Assembly: GCF_001583435.1 (NCBI RefSeq) | Contig: NZ_CP013251.1 | Span: 559,501-623,500, forward strand | Direction of reading: 5' to 3' | DNA from: Endozoicomonas montiporae CL-33 | GTDB lineage: Bacteria; Pseudomonadota; Gammaproteobacteria; Pseudomonadales; Endozoicomonadaceae | Length of the DNA stretch: 64,000 nt | The notes under the pieces: generated by a model | What the model was told of the DNA's origin: nothing | The model's database searches: none | What the model saw: the letters and a program-made list of their open reading frames with translations, nothing else | In this document: piece by piece, positions 28,086 through 37,494 of the stretch | How the letters are laid out: each line of letters opens with the position of its first letter | Numbering within the stretch: position 1 is the first letter of the stretch | Position numbers and translations under genes: made by a program

Positions 28086-28955
28086 TCAGGCGACACTGGT
28101 TTCGCGTGAAATAATGGCTGCGAGCTGGTCGTTGTCCTGTGTCATTATGTCGGCTTCGTAACAAGGTTTTCCTGCAACGGAAAGAATAGTGGCTGATGCA
28201 TCAGGAAAAGGTAGAAAATCGCCTTTATTCATGGATAACAGTGTTTCCAGAGAGATCTGGTCCATGGCAATACTGGCTGTCAGCATCATTGGCACGCAGG
28301 ATAATGAACGCTTCAGCTGATTGAGCATGGACGTTGTATTGCGTTTATTGGTTCTGCTTTCTATTGCCTGTTTGAGTATTGTGGTCGGGTACTCGATTTT
28401 AATAAAACCAGAGGTTTCATCGATCTGAACCTCAAACAGATCGGTGGCAATATGATCATTTTTCTTGCTATGGATTCTGTAAGCGTCAGAAGCTTCCCGG
28501 GCATCTCTGAGCATTTCAATATTAAATTCGCCCACTGACGACATGGACTCTCTCATGTGCTGGAGTAACAGGGTGGTTACACGACCGTACAAACGCCACT
28601 CGGCCGAGGTAGGCTGCCTTGATTCTGTCCGGGGGCAAAACTTGTCCAGCTGCCCGCCGAAAATTTTCTCGATCAGCGTCCGAAACAGTTTTTGTTCTAT
28701 CACAATCAGGCAATAGCTGTTTTTATATTGGTTAACCGATGCCCAGCTTTTGAAACAAAGGTGGTCACTGTCTTCATTCATCGATTTCCACTCTATAGAA
28801 GACGATGTATCTACATGAACCAGGCTTTGGGTCAATTCAGCAAGGTCTCTTTCAAGCATTGCCCCGCAGGATTTTACGGCTTTGTTGAAAACTCTTTCGT
28901 ACTTTTGCAGGCTGTTGCCTGCCATATGCAGATCATAGGGGGTTACAGAGGTCAC
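28086..28955 (-). CDS. Orphan FliM/SpoA-domain (C-ring) family protein
   Basis: 289 residues resembling the flagellar switch protein FliM or its type III secretion relatives. The middle has a FliM-like pattern (SYCLIVIEQKLFRTLIEKIFGGQ), and the C-terminus reads as a SpoA/surface-presentation domain (VPMMLTASIAMDQISLETLLSMNKGDFLPFP, then SVAGKPCYEADI). It lacks the N-terminal FliM CheY-binding peptide. No flagellar or secretion genes are nearby. GTG start as read; a downstream ATG (residue 11) is possible. It converges on rlmB. Family call is from pattern only. Confidence 0.6.
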   Translation of the reverse strand: MTSVTPYDLHMAGNSLQKYERVFNKAVKSCGAMLERDLAELTQSLVHVDTSSSIEWKSMNEDSDHLCFKSWASVNQYKNSYCLIVIEQKLFRTLIEKIFGGQLDKFCPRTESRQPTSAEWRLYGRVTTLLLQHMRESMSSVGEFNIEMLRDAREASDAYRIHSKKNDHIATDLFEVQIDETSGFIKIEYPTTILKQAIESRTNKRNTTSMLNQLKRSLSCVPMMLTASIAMDQISLETLLSMNKGDFLPFPDASATILSVAGKPCYEADIMTQDNDQLAAIISRETSVA

Positions 28956-29272
28956 TCAGAGGGTTCCATGCAGACAGGAATGGGTAGGGAATAAATCAAT
29001 AGCAATGCATAAATATTACGCTGCCCGCATGATATATTGCTTTTCGTGTGGCTCAATAAGTGGATTTATACACTGTGTATTAAGTCTGTCGAAGCCTTGA
29101 CGGGGTAACAGGCAGGTTGTCGGGAATGGATTTGTCAGTGTGTGATTTTTTCTAGGTAAAAGTACAGTGTCGTGTTTCTGCGATACGATTGCAGCGCTCT
29201 GTAAGTAGTTTTGTATGGGTAATTGCTTACAATAGTGACCATAAAAAAACAGGTTCTCAGGAAGTGTACCTT
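28956..29272. other. Intergenic region between divergent genes, no gene seen
   Basis: 317 bases separating the FliM-like gene from the hydroxyacid dehydrogenase gene. AT-rich toward the right, with AGGAAG just before the ATG at 29273. A TACAAT hexamer at about 29228 is a possible -10 without a convincing -35. Confidence 0.45.
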
Positions 29273-30217
29273 ATGACAGAAAGAGTTAATGCCGTATTGC
29301 TGGATAGTGCAACACTGGGGGAAGGCACGGCACTGGATCCGTTTGTTTTCCTGCCGATTGATCTGACGGTTTATGAACAGACGACGACAGAACAGGTGTC
29401 TGAGCGTATCGCTAACGCCGATATTGTTTTGACCAATAAAGTGGTTCTTAATGCCGATACACTCCGGCTTGCCAGTCAGTTGAAGTATGTAGGTGTTCTG
29501 GCCACCGGTATGAATAATGTAGATCTGGCCGCTGCGTCAGAACAGGGTATAACGGTCAGAAATGTTGCCGGTTACAGTACAGTCAGTGTCGCTCAACATA
29601 CCATGGCAATGATATTGTCACTGGCGCAGTCGCTGCCTGCTTATCACAGTGATGTGATGAACGGTGTCTGGCAGAAGAGCGAAATGTTCTGCCGCCTTGA
29701 TCACCCTGTTATGGAGCTGACTGGCAAGAAGCTGTTGATCGTTGGTTATGGTGCTCTCGGGCAGGCAACAGCCAGGCTGGCAGAAGCGTTTGGCATGGAT
29801 GTGTATAAAGCCAGAGTTCCGGGCTCGGAATCAGCCTCTGATGATCGCATTGAGCTGGATGAGGGCTTAGCCCTTGCTGATGTTGTCAGTCTGCATTGCC
29901 CTCTCACGGAAGACACCCGACATCTGATTGATGCCAGACGGTTGTCTCTTATGAAATCTCATGCCTTGCTGATTAACACCGCCCGTGGCGGCATTGTTGA
30001 TGAGCAGGCACTGGCTGAGGCCTTGCAGACAGGGATTCTTGGTGGTGCGGGTTTCGATGTGCTGACTACAGAGCCTCCTGTCAGTGGCAATCCTCTGTTA
30101 CAGATATCGTCACCCAACTTTATTCTCACACCGCACTGTGCCTGGGGAAGCCCTGAATCTCGAAACCGGGTTGTCGAACTGGCCGCAGATTATCTCAAAG
30201 CCTTTCTTGATCAATAA
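29273..30217 (+). CDS. D-2-hydroxyacid dehydrogenase (HprA/glycerate dehydrogenase-like)
   Basis: 314-residue NAD-dependent reductase of 2-keto acids, probably hydroxypyruvate or glyoxylate. The ATG at 29273 has AGGAAG upstream; the longer frame to 29189 has no family match. The NAD-binding Rossmann motif is LLIVGYGALGQATARLAEAFG. Catalytic residues are the Arg in LINTARGGIVDE, a Glu near EPP, and the His in LTPHCAWGSPESR. It stands alone among accessory genes between rlmB and rpsF. Confidence 0.88.
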   Translation: MTERVNAVLLDSATLGEGTALDPFVFLPIDLTVYEQTTTEQVSERIANADIVLTNKVVLNADTLRLASQLKYVGVLATGMNNVDLAAASEQGITVRNVAGYSTVSVAQHTMAMILSLAQSLPAYHSDVMNGVWQKSEMFCRLDHPVMELTGKKLLIVGYGALGQATARLAEAFGMDVYKARVPGSESASDDRIELDEGLALADVVSLHCPLTEDTRHLIDARRLSLMKSHALLINTARGGIVDEQALAEALQTGILGGAGFDVLTTEPPVSGNPLLQISSPNFILTPHCAWGSPESRNRVVELAADYLKAFLDQ

Positions 30218-30323
30218 CCATCGTGCCGCCCGGGTGATGACCTGAGCGGCAACGGTCTTTCAAGCCATGCTCTCTTGTGCCGAAACAGAACAGTACGACG
30301 GGTACTGAATAAAAGGCACTTCA

Positions 30324-31676
30324 ATGAAATTAGCTGCGGGGCATTTTCTATCAGGGGCTGTAGCTCTAATTCTTTTAATAACTGGTGGTGTTGCTTCTGC
30401 TGAAAGTATTGTCAGTTGTCCTGTCGGTATGAAGTATCAGGGGAATACTTGCTATCAGCCCTGTAAGTCGGGTTATGAGGAGGATGGTCTTGTTTGTCGG
30501 CAGGGGTGCTCCAGCGGCTTTAGCTGGGATGGCTCTGCCTGCTCGAAACTTTACGGTCTGGTCAGTTATTACCCCGACAGTTACACGCGCTCTACCAGTG
30601 TACCTGAAGTGTGTGATTCATCGTCTTTCAGTAAAGCGCTGTCTGCCCCCGGTTCTGCGGAACCATTTACCCTGGTGGTGTCATCCGACAGCCAGTACCC
30701 ATGGTGGAGTAGAACCGAGGAGAATACGGAAGAAACCAAAAGAAGGGGGGAGCTGACCAACAAACAACAAATCAGGGCGATGAATACTATCACCAACATC
30801 ACACACGCTTCGGGTGAGCAAACGGTGACAGGAACCTGGCCTGATAACAATAACCTGACGGACTCAAGGCGTGGCAAAGCCATACCCAAACCCAAAGGGG
30901 TAATTATTAACGGTGATCTGACGGCTTTCTGGCATGACTGGCAGGTAGAAAAGTATATGGATCTGTACCATCGAAATGACGATGATCCGAATAATCAGGA
31001 AAACCTGAAACTGGATTTGTTCCCGGGTCTTGGCAATCACGACTATGCGAATAATGCTAATGATTGCTGGTGGGGGCGGAATCTGGAATACGTTGTGTTA
31101 GGAGCGGATGGCTGTGCTAAAAATGCTGCCCACTACATTAAAAAGATGGTCAGTTGTCAGCAGGTGAGTAACTTTCCTTCATCAAAGGTCGTTGCTTTTG
31201 ATGAAAACAGTCTGGCTTATACCTGGGCTGAGGGGCAATACTACTTTATCCAGCTGAATAATTATCCTACCTACTCCTACAGTGACATAGATGTGTCTGC
31301 ATCGGTGACATGGCTTGGTAACGAATTAAACCGTGCGAAAGCGGCTGGTTATCGCAACGTGTTGCTTATGCACGATTACGGAGAACATATGAGGCAGAGT
31401 AACTCGGAATTTATTTCTGCCATTGCAGGTAAAAATGTCGTGGCTATTTTTGCAGGACATGTCCACAGCAGTAACGGCTATGTTGGTAGCGTACCCGGCT
31501 ATCCGCATATTCCTTTGTTTCGCAGTGGAGCCGCTGAATACAATACATTTTTACTGGCGGAATTTGGTAAGGATTTTATGACCATTGGCGTCGTCAGTAG
31601 TCTGGAGGGCAAGCCGACATTTCTTGATCCCCGTTCCAGTCGGAAAATGAAGACTATCCAGTTTTCTTCACCCTGA
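30324..31676 (+). CDS. Secreted calcineurin-like metallophosphoesterase with Cys-rich head
   Basis: 450 residues. A signal peptide (residues 1-26, ending GVASA) is followed by a cysteine-rich stretch with three EGF-like or follistatin-like units (about 30-72; CPVGMKYQGNTC, CKSGYEEDGLVC, CSSGFSWDGSAC). The phosphoesterase domain then shows SSDSQ, INGDLT (near 195), LGNHDY (near 236), LMHDYGEH and the closing AGHVHS (near 377). These are the five metal-binding blocks of the family. Substrate unknown. The Cys-rich head is unusual for a bacterial phosphoesterase and suggests extracellular adhesion or binding. Confidence 0.82.
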   Translation: MKLAAGHFLSGAVALILLITGGVASAESIVSCPVGMKYQGNTCYQPCKSGYEEDGLVCRQGCSSGFSWDGSACSKLYGLVSYYPDSYTRSTSVPEVCDSSSFSKALSAPGSAEPFTLVVSSDSQYPWWSRTEENTEETKRRGELTNKQQIRAMNTITNITHASGEQTVTGTWPDNNNLTDSRRGKAIPKPKGVIINGDLTAFWHDWQVEKYMDLYHRNDDDPNNQENLKLDLFPGLGNHDYANNANDCWWGRNLEYVVLGADGCAKNAAHYIKKMVSCQQVSNFPSSKVVAFDENSLAYTWAEGQYYFIQLNNYPTYSYSDIDVSASVTWLGNELNRAKAAGYRNVLLMHDYGEHMRQSNSEFISAIAGKNVVAIFAGHVHSSNGYVGSVPGYPHIPLFRSGAAEYNTFLLAEFGKDFMTIGVVSSLEGKPTFLDPRSSRKMKTIQFSSP

Positions 31677-31685
31677 CTGAGCAGA

Positions 31686-31706
31686 GGGCCAGCTGTGCGC
31701 TGGCCC
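31686..31706. terminator. Hairpin between convergent genes
   Basis: GGGCCAGC (31686-31693) pairs with GCTGGCCC (31699-31706) with a 5-base loop. It lies between two convergent stops; no T-run, so a terminator role is only likely, not shown. Confidence 0.5.
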
Positions 31707-31735
31707 ATCCTTACTGATTACAAACTCTGACCTGA

Positions 31736-32470
31736 TTAATACTGAGATGATGGAATGAAATGAGGCTTCCAAACGTCAGTGGCTTCCATATAGGGCGGTG
31801 ATAAGGATGCTTTTTCATCCTTTGGCCTTGGGCTGTTTTTCTCGGCATCCAGATGCTCGAGCTCCACAACCAGTCCCTCCCAGAAGGGAACGTGATTCTC
31901 CAGGTACTCCAGTCTTTCCAGATCTTTGCCTTTGAGTTGTTCGAGGCCGCTGCGATGCCTTTTCCTGAGAGTCTCAAGTTCTTTTCTGCTTGATTTTGCC
32001 TCGCAACGAAGACGCTTCTCCGGAGATTTCAAGGTCAGGTACAGGGCGGTTTTTATACCATTATAAATGCCCCCCAGAGCAAAGCCGATCGCACCTCCAA
32101 TCAGACCCCCTTTGGCTGCCCCTATGGCAGTAGAAACCCCCATGGCCAGGAGGCTGGGTGGGAAACCTATGGTCGCGACAATAGCGGTGGTAAGGCCCAT
32201 GATTGCACCACCAATGGCACCCAGCTGCATGCCGGTCTTGCCCACTTTGCGTGCTCCTATCCAGGCGCTGTGACAGGCTTCTTTCAGAACGCCTTTGCCT
32301 GAAAAGGTAAAGCCCTCCAGAATCTGTTCCCTGCTGCGCCTTACGGTGTGATGCCCCAATTTGCCAGTCATACTAATGTCTTCTGGCACCTCATGATAAG
32401 CAGGTAAACCCTCATGGAGATCGACACGGGGATTCCCCGTGTTGTTTGTATCCCTGTATTGTGTGTACAT
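31736..32470 (-). CDS. Hypothetical glycine-zipper membrane protein
   Basis: 244 residues from the ATG at 32470, chosen because AGGAGG lies 6 bases upstream; a longer frame to 32752 has no ribosome site. The centre (about residues 80-145) holds two Gly/Ala-rich hydrophobic segments with GxxxG spacing (GAIGGAIMGLTTAIVATIG and AAKGGLIGGAIGFALGG), as in glycine-zipper proteins that insert in membranes. The C-terminal part is charged and helical (RCEAKSSRKELETLRKRH). No function recognised; a toxin-like or effector-like pore protein is conceivable but unsupported. Confidence 0.65.
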   Translation of the reverse strand: MYTQYRDTNNTGNPRVDLHEGLPAYHEVPEDISMTGKLGHHTVRRSREQILEGFTFSGKGVLKEACHSAWIGARKVGKTGMQLGAIGGAIMGLTTAIVATIGFPPSLLAMGVSTAIGAAKGGLIGGAIGFALGGIYNGIKTALYLTLKSPEKRLRCEAKSSRKELETLRKRHRSGLEQLKGKDLERLEYLENHVPFWEGLVVELEHLDAEKNSPRPKDEKASLSPPYMEATDVWKPHFIPSSQY

Positions 32471-32782
32471 ATCAGCCTCCTTGTTTTTGTAGTGCTGGAA
32501 GGATTGTATGGGGCTAACTGCTTGAATGGCATAACAAAACCGTAAGTATTGATAACACAACCAAAGTACAGACTGTGTCCGGAATGCTCTAAGGATGTAC
32601 TCCGGTGAAGCGCAGAAAAGCCTGATGTAGCGAATGCACGTATCTCCCGGTGACCGATCCTGCTTGCAACGATGGTCACAGTTCTCTAAAATTCCCGCTC
32701 TTTGTATGCTGGGCTTGGTGTAAAGAGTCATGCTGGCTGTCTTTTCAGTCACTCATGTTCAATACGCTTTCCCAACTCCTTG

Positions 32783-32837
32783 CCTTACCGCACTTTCTTT
32801 TTGAGAGGCGAGCGGAAGGCTTTCAACCCGTAAGGAG
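32783..32837 (+). promoter_or_regulatory. Possible rpsF mRNA leader structure (S6:S18 target)
   Basis: CCTTAC (32783-32788) can pair with GTAAGG (32830-32835), which overlaps the AAGGAG ribosome site of rpsF, and a CCG follows the left arm. Autoregulation of rpsF by the S6:S18 complex through a CCG-containing leader motif is known in many bacteria. The match here is by eye. Confidence 0.4.
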
Positions 32838-32843
32838 CAAATA

Positions 32844-33245
32844 ATGCGTCATTACGAAATTGTTTTCCTGGTTCACCCAGACCAGAGCGAGCAAGTACCA
32901 GCGATGGTAGAGCGTTACACCCGCGCTATCTCCGAAAATGGCGGTCAGGTACACCGTCTGGAAGATTGGGGCCGTCGTCAGCTGGCTTACCCAATCAACA
33001 AAATCCACAAAGCTCACTATGTTCTGATGAACATTGAGTGTGGCAACGAAATCCTGAGCGAGCTGACTGACAACTTCCGTTACAACGATGCCGTTATCCG
33101 TAACATGGTTATTCGTCGTGACGAAGCGATCACTGAAGCTTCTATCATGATGCAGGCTGAAGAGAAGCGTGACCGTCGTGACGACCGTCGCGAAGAGCGT
33201 CGTGAAGACGCTGCTCCAGCTGCTGAAGAAGCTCCAGCTGCTTAA
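32844..33245 (+). CDS. rpsF: 30S ribosomal protein bS6
   Basis: 133 residues starting [18 protein letters not shown], with [21 protein letters not shown], which are conserved S6 features. The C-terminal tail is highly charged (Arg/Asp/Glu) and ends Ala/Pro/Glu-rich. S6 binds 16S rRNA with S18, encoded 47 bases downstream. Strong ribosome site (AAGGAG). The gene priB, found between rpsF and rpsR in enterics, is absent. Confidence 0.98.
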   Translation: MRHYEIVFLVHPDQSEQVPAMVERYTRAISENGGQVHRLEDWGRRQLAYPINKIHKAHYVLMNIECGNEILSELTDNFRYNDAVIRNMVIRRDEAITEASIMMQAEEKRDRRDDRREERREDAAPAAEEAPAA

Positions 33246-33292
33246 GAAGCTGCTGAATAATCATTACTCGCTTAATTTAAGGAGACGTTGTC

Positions 33293-33517
33293 ATGGCACG
33301 TTTTTTCCGTCGCAGGAAGTTTTGCCGTTTCACCGCTGAAGGCGTGAAAGAGATCGATTACAAAGATCTGAACACCCTGAAAGCCTATATTTCTGAAACT
33401 GGTAAGATCGTACCTAGCCGTATTACCGGTACCAAGGCTCGTTACCAGCGTCAGCTGGCCACTGCTATCAAACGCGCTCGTATGGTAGCTCTGCTGCCAT
33501 TCACCGATCGTCACTGA
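33293..33517 (+). CDS. rpsR: 30S ribosomal protein bS18
   Basis: 74 residues: [44 protein letters not shown] and the basic C-terminus. Forms a dimer with S6 on the platform of the small subunit. AAGGAG lies upstream of the ATG. Biased codon use as in other ribosomal genes. Confidence 0.98.
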   Translation: MARFFRRRKFCRFTAEGVKEIDYKDLNTLKAYISETGKIVPSRITGTKARYQRQLATAIKRARMVALLPFTDRH

Positions 33518-33547
33518 TATCCGGTAATTGGAACTAAGGTATAGCTA

Positions 33548-34432
33548 ATGCGTGGACTGGCAAATTATGCAATGCGTGGCCCGAAACAGGCTCTGTTTAT
33601 GGCCGTGTTGTTTGCCAGCATCCCAATGTTGTTCTGGCTCAGTTCGGCCATCATTGCCCTGGTCATACTGCGACGCGGTATTGACCATGGTTTGAAGGTG
33701 CTGATGTGGGCTCTGCTTCCGGCGATAGGCTGGGCAGCTGCTGGTCAGTTCAACGTATTGACAGGTCTGTTGGCGACAACGCTACTGGCCTGTACATTAC
33801 GCCAGACGGTTTCCTGGCCGAAGACACTCCTGGCGCTGGTTCCGGTAGGAGGAGCAATAGCTCTTTCGCTGTTCCAGCTGGCACCGCAGCAAATCGCTCT
33901 GCTTTCCGAGGCAGTCATGAGTCTTCTTGTGAAGATTCTGCCGGAGCAGGGTGCAAAGAGCACGGTCGACATAGGAACTCAGCTGAAACCGTTAGTTGAG
34001 TACGGTGTGATAGGAATGCTTGCCTGGTTTACCTTGGTAAGCGGTGTGTTGTCGCTGGTGCTGGCGCGAGCCTGGCAGTCAGTTTTGTACAACCCCGGCG
34101 GATTTGGTAACGAATTCCGCCGTGTCATTCTGCCACCTGTTGCCAGCATCGTATTGCTGGCCCTGACTCTGGGAGGATCGGCACTGTCACCTGTGTTGAC
34201 AGCACTGATTCCAATAGCTTCGTTGCCACTGTTTATTGCAGGCATCGCCCTGGTACATGGGTTGGTTAACCTGAAACAGCTGGGAAGCTTCTGGCTGGTA
34301 GGCATGTATATGTTGCTGATTCTTGTCACGCAACTGGCATACCCGGTTATTGTTTTGACAGCCTGTTTTGACAGCGTATTCGATTTCCGCCGCCGAGCGG
34401 CAAACCGGATCGCGCAGAACGGGCCAAAATAA
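33548..34432 (+). CDS. Polytopic membrane protein (DUF2232-like) between rpsR and rplI
   Basis: 294 residues with about eight hydrophobic segments and the motif [16 protein letters not shown] between the fifth and sixth. A membrane protein of this kind is found between rpsR and rplI in Pseudomonas and relatives. The function is unknown. It lies 30 bases after rpsR and 17 before rplI, so it is part of the ribosomal operon. The DUF number is from memory of the family. Confidence 0.7.
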   Translation: MRGLANYAMRGPKQALFMAVLFASIPMLFWLSSAIIALVILRRGIDHGLKVLMWALLPAIGWAAAGQFNVLTGLLATTLLACTLRQTVSWPKTLLALVPVGGAIALSLFQLAPQQIALLSEAVMSLLVKILPEQGAKSTVDIGTQLKPLVEYGVIGMLAWFTLVSGVLSLVLARAWQSVLYNPGGFGNEFRRVILPPVASIVLLALTLGGSALSPVLTALIPIASLPLFIAGIALVHGLVNLKQLGSFWLVGMYMLLILVTQLAYPVIVLTACFDSVFDFRRRAANRIAQNGPK

Positions 34433-34449
34433 AAGGTAAGAGGTTAGCG

Positions 34450-34896
34450 ATGGACGTTATCCTGCTTGAGAAAATCGCCAATCTGGGCGACCTGGGCGAC
34501 AAGGTAACCGTTAAATCCGGTTACGGTCGTAACTTCCTGATCCCATTCAGCAAGGCTGTTCCAGCTACTAAAGACAACGTAGCTGCTTTTGAAGCTCGTC
34601 GGGCTGAACTGGAAAAGGCTGCTTCCGAGAAGCTGGCTGGTGCTGAGAAGCGCGCAGCTGAAATGTCTGAAATCGAACTGACCCTGACTGCTAAGGCAGG
34701 CGACGAAGGCAAGCTGTTCGGTTCTATCGGTCCTCGCGATCTGGCTGAAGCTATCACCTCCGCTGGTGTTACTGTTGCCAAGAGCGAAATCCGTATGGCT
34801 GAAGGTCCTATTCGCGCTACTGGCGAATACGACGTTGCCATCCAGCTGCACACTGATGTTGCAGCGACTATCAAGGTATTCATTGAAGCTGAGTAA
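34450..34896 (+). CDS. rplI: 50S ribosomal protein bL9
   Basis: 148 residues: N-terminal [32 protein letters not shown] (the L9 signature), a long central helix rich in Ala/Glu/Lys and the C-terminal domain. It ends the ribosomal operon; a strong intrinsic terminator follows 24 bases later. In most relatives dnaB comes next; here 8 kb of accessory DNA intervene. Confidence 0.98.
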   Translation: MDVILLEKIANLGDLGDKVTVKSGYGRNFLIPFSKAVPATKDNVAAFEARRAELEKAASEKLAGAEKRAAEMSEIELTLTAKAGDEGKLFGSIGPRDLAEAITSAGVTVAKSEIRMAEGPIRATGEYDVAIQLHTDVAATIKVFIEAE

Positions 34897-34920
34897 TTTC
34901 AGAGTCAATAATATTTGATG

Positions 34921-34955
34921 AAAAATGCCCGCAGGTTTCTGCGGGCATTTTTTTT
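34921..34955 (+). terminator. Intrinsic terminator of the rpsF-rplI operon
   Basis: AAAAATGCCCGCAG (34921-34934) pairs with CTGCGGGCATTTTT (34939-34952), GTTT loop, ending in a run of eight T's. A textbook terminator. Confidence 0.92.
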
Positions 34956-35093
34956 AACTGAAAAAAAGTAAACATTTTTTCATCTATTGGTCACCTGTCT
35001 GACATATAGCGGGCGTTTAATTAACCCTGTTCTACGAATAATAAAAATTCCAAGCCCAAATTTTTCAAAATAAAAATCAAAAGGTTAAGAACG

Positions 35094-37085
35094 ATGAGCA
35101 GGGAAACGTCTGATCCAACGGTTTATAACAAAAGCAATAACCGACCCATGTCGGCAGTGCTGGATACAGAGCTGAGCCGCCGTAGTATTCTGCGTGGAGG
35201 GGCCGGACTGGCTGCACTGGGCTTTTTGTCGGGTATGGGACTAACGGGTTGTGAACTCAATGATTTAAAGCTGGGTTTCGACTCGATTCCCGGTGCCAGG
35301 CTGGATGCTGTGGCGGTAGCAAATGGTTACAGCGCGCAGGTTCTCGCTCCCTGGGGGACTCCTCTAAATCATCAGGCAAACCCGTGGAAAGACGACGGCA
35401 CCAATACATCACAGGATCAGCTCAATGCCGTGGGAATGCATCATGATGGCATGCATTTTTTTCCCCTGAATGGCAGCAGCAGAGAAGGCTTGTTGTGTAT
35501 CAATCACGAATACATTGACCAGAATGCCCTGCACCCTGAAGGTGGCACAGTGGTCAATGGCAAGCGTCCAGCAGAAGAAGTTCGCAAGGAAGTTTATGCT
35601 CATGGTGTTTCCGTGGTGCATATCAGATTGATTGATGGTGTTTGGGAGGTGGTGACTGACAGTCCTTATAATCGTCGCATTACTTCAGACACGGAGATGG
35701 ATGTTACAGGGCCCATAGCAGACAGTGGTTTGCTGGTGACAAAATACACGACCGGTCGCGGTGTTGAGAATATTGCCAGAGGCACAAATAACAACTGTGG
35801 CAATGGTTATACACCTTGGGGAACGTATCTTACCTGTGAAGAGAACTGGCCTTTTATCTTTGTGAACACAGGTACTCAGGATGCCGGTCAGGAACGAATG
35901 GGGATTCCGACGTCGGGTACCCGTTACGGCTGGGAAACCGCCGAGAATGGTCAGGATGATGAGTTTACCCGCTTCAATCTGACGCCTTCAGGCACTGATG
36001 CCACCGAAGATTATCGCAACGAAGCCAATGGGCATGGTTATGTGGTTGAAATCGACCCCTATAACCCGCAATCCCGTGCTGTTAAGCGAACGGCTCTGGG
36101 GCGCTTTCGCCATGAAGATGTAACGTTCGGCAAATTGAAAAAGGGTAAGCCTGTCGTGTTTTATACCGGGCATGACGGAAGGTTTGAATACATCTACAAG
36201 TTTGTATCTGCTAAACCATGGAATCCTGCCGATGCGCGACGGTTTGACCGGCTGGCTGTGGGTTCGAAGTATATGGACGATGGCATTCTTTATGTCGCCC
36301 GGTTCAGTGAAGAAGGTAAAGGTGTCTGGATTCCCTTACTCGAAGATACCCAAACCACCTCTGGACAGACCCTGGGAGAGGTCATTGGCTCGCAGGCTGA
36401 GATTATTCTTAACTGCCCATGGGCGGGAGATGCTGTTGGTGCAACGCCAATGGATCGTCCGGAATGGACTGCTGTCGATCCTGATACCGGCCTGGTGTAT
36501 GTCACTCTGACAAACAACACCCGCCGTACGGAAGTGAATGCAGCCAACCCGAGAAACAACAATAAGTTTGGTCATATTGTTCGCTGGGAAGAAGGTATGA
36601 CAGCCACAGAATTTAGCTGGGATTTCTTTGTTTTTGGGTCGCCAGCCAATGGTGACGGTGCTACCAACCTGTCTGGACTGACCGAGCTGAACGAATTTGC
36701 CAGCCCGGATGGTTTAATCTTTGACAGTCGTGGCATCCTCTGGGTGCAGACTGACAATGGTGCGGATGAAGTGGAAGAAAACACCAACGATCAGATGCTG
36801 GCAGTGATTCCATCCCGACTGAAACAAGCGGAATCGGGTGAACCGGATATTGGTGGTGATAATCAGGATCAACTGCGGCGATTTTTTGTGGGTCCAAATG
36901 GCTGTGAAGTGACTGGCCTGGCCTTTACGGGGAATAACAAACATTTCTTTGTGAATATTCAGCATCCGTCCAACTGGCCGTACAGTGCGAACGCTGCTGA
37001 GGAAACACCTGCGGATGTTAAGGTCAGACCCAGAGCATCTACCGTTGTTATTATGAAGAATGATGGTGGTGAGATTGGTGTGTAA
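35094..37085 (+). CDS. PhoX-type (DUF839) Tat-exported phosphatase
   Basis: 663 residues. A twin-arginine signal (LSRRSILRGGAGLAALGFLSGMGL, about residues 29-52) is followed by Cys, so the protein may be a Tat-exported lipoprotein. The body is a PhoX-like beta-propeller: INHEYID, CEENWPF, GWETAENG, GRFRHEDVTFG, VFYTGHDGRFEYIYKF and SPDGLIFDSRGILWVQTDNG. PhoX enzymes are calcium- and iron-dependent alkaline phosphatases that release phosphate from organic esters under starvation. No convincing Pho box was found upstream. Function as alkaline phosphatase is by family only. Confidence 0.85.
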   Translation: MSRETSDPTVYNKSNNRPMSAVLDTELSRRSILRGGAGLAALGFLSGMGLTGCELNDLKLGFDSIPGARLDAVAVANGYSAQVLAPWGTPLNHQANPWKDDGTNTSQDQLNAVGMHHDGMHFFPLNGSSREGLLCINHEYIDQNALHPEGGTVVNGKRPAEEVRKEVYAHGVSVVHIRLIDGVWEVVTDSPYNRRITSDTEMDVTGPIADSGLLVTKYTTGRGVENIARGTNNNCGNGYTPWGTYLTCEENWPFIFVNTGTQDAGQERMGIPTSGTRYGWETAENGQDDEFTRFNLTPSGTDATEDYRNEANGHGYVVEIDPYNPQSRAVKRTALGRFRHEDVTFGKLKKGKPVVFYTGHDGRFEYIYKFVSAKPWNPADARRFDRLAVGSKYMDDGILYVARFSEEGKGVWIPLLEDTQTTSGQTLGEVIGSQAEIILNCPWAGDAVGATPMDRPEWTAVDPDTGLVYVTLTNNTRRTEVNAANPRNNNKFGHIVRWEEGMTATEFSWDFFVFGSPANGDGATNLSGLTELNEFASPDGLIFDSRGILWVQTDNGADEVEENTNDQMLAVIPSRLKQAESGEPDIGGDNQDQLRRFFVGPNGCEVTGLAFTGNNKHFFVNIQHPSNWPYSANAAEETPADVKVRPRASTVVIMKNDGGEIGV

Positions 37086-37111
37086 CGTTTGCGGCCAAGC
37101 CATTGAATAGA

Positions 37112-37146
37112 AGAGCCCGGCTTTGCAATCAGGTCGGGTTCTTTTC
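37112..37146 (+). terminator. Intrinsic terminator after the PhoX gene
   Basis: AGAGCCCGGC (37112-37121) pairs with GTCGGGTTCT (37133-37142) with two G-T wobbles, followed by TTT and a T-rich region. Confidence 0.7.
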
Positions 37147-37494
37147 CTCTGCTTTTTTTGAATAATGATTCTTTTGATCATCATTGTTAGCGGTCTACAA
37201 CAATACTCAAATGATGATGTTAAGTGTTAGTACGAATGGCGGTTTAGGTGCGATTTGTTCTATTTTGGAGGATTGCTAAGAGAAAATTAACATTACCTGC
37301 ATAAGAATGCTGAAGTTGTTTTATCTTCATGCGTAATAATGGAAAAATTTGTGTTTAACGAATTAAAAAACATTAACTCTCGCCCATTGCCGTTTCAGTA
37401 CTACACCGCAAAGGAACCAGCAATTCCCGACCTTTATCAAAAGCCCCCAGCTATCAGGCTTTAGAGCGTGATAAAAAAATCTGCAACCGCACAA
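37147..37494. other. AT-rich spacer, no gene seen
   Basis: About 350 bases between the PhoX gene terminator and the left end of the IS4-like element. No frame of note and no tRNA. Contains runs of T and A only. Confidence 0.45.

Noticed and set aside
34985..35020. CTGTCTGACATA as a Pho box before the PhoX gene
   Set aside because: The two CTGTCAT-type repeats with fixed spacing are not present; the match is partial.
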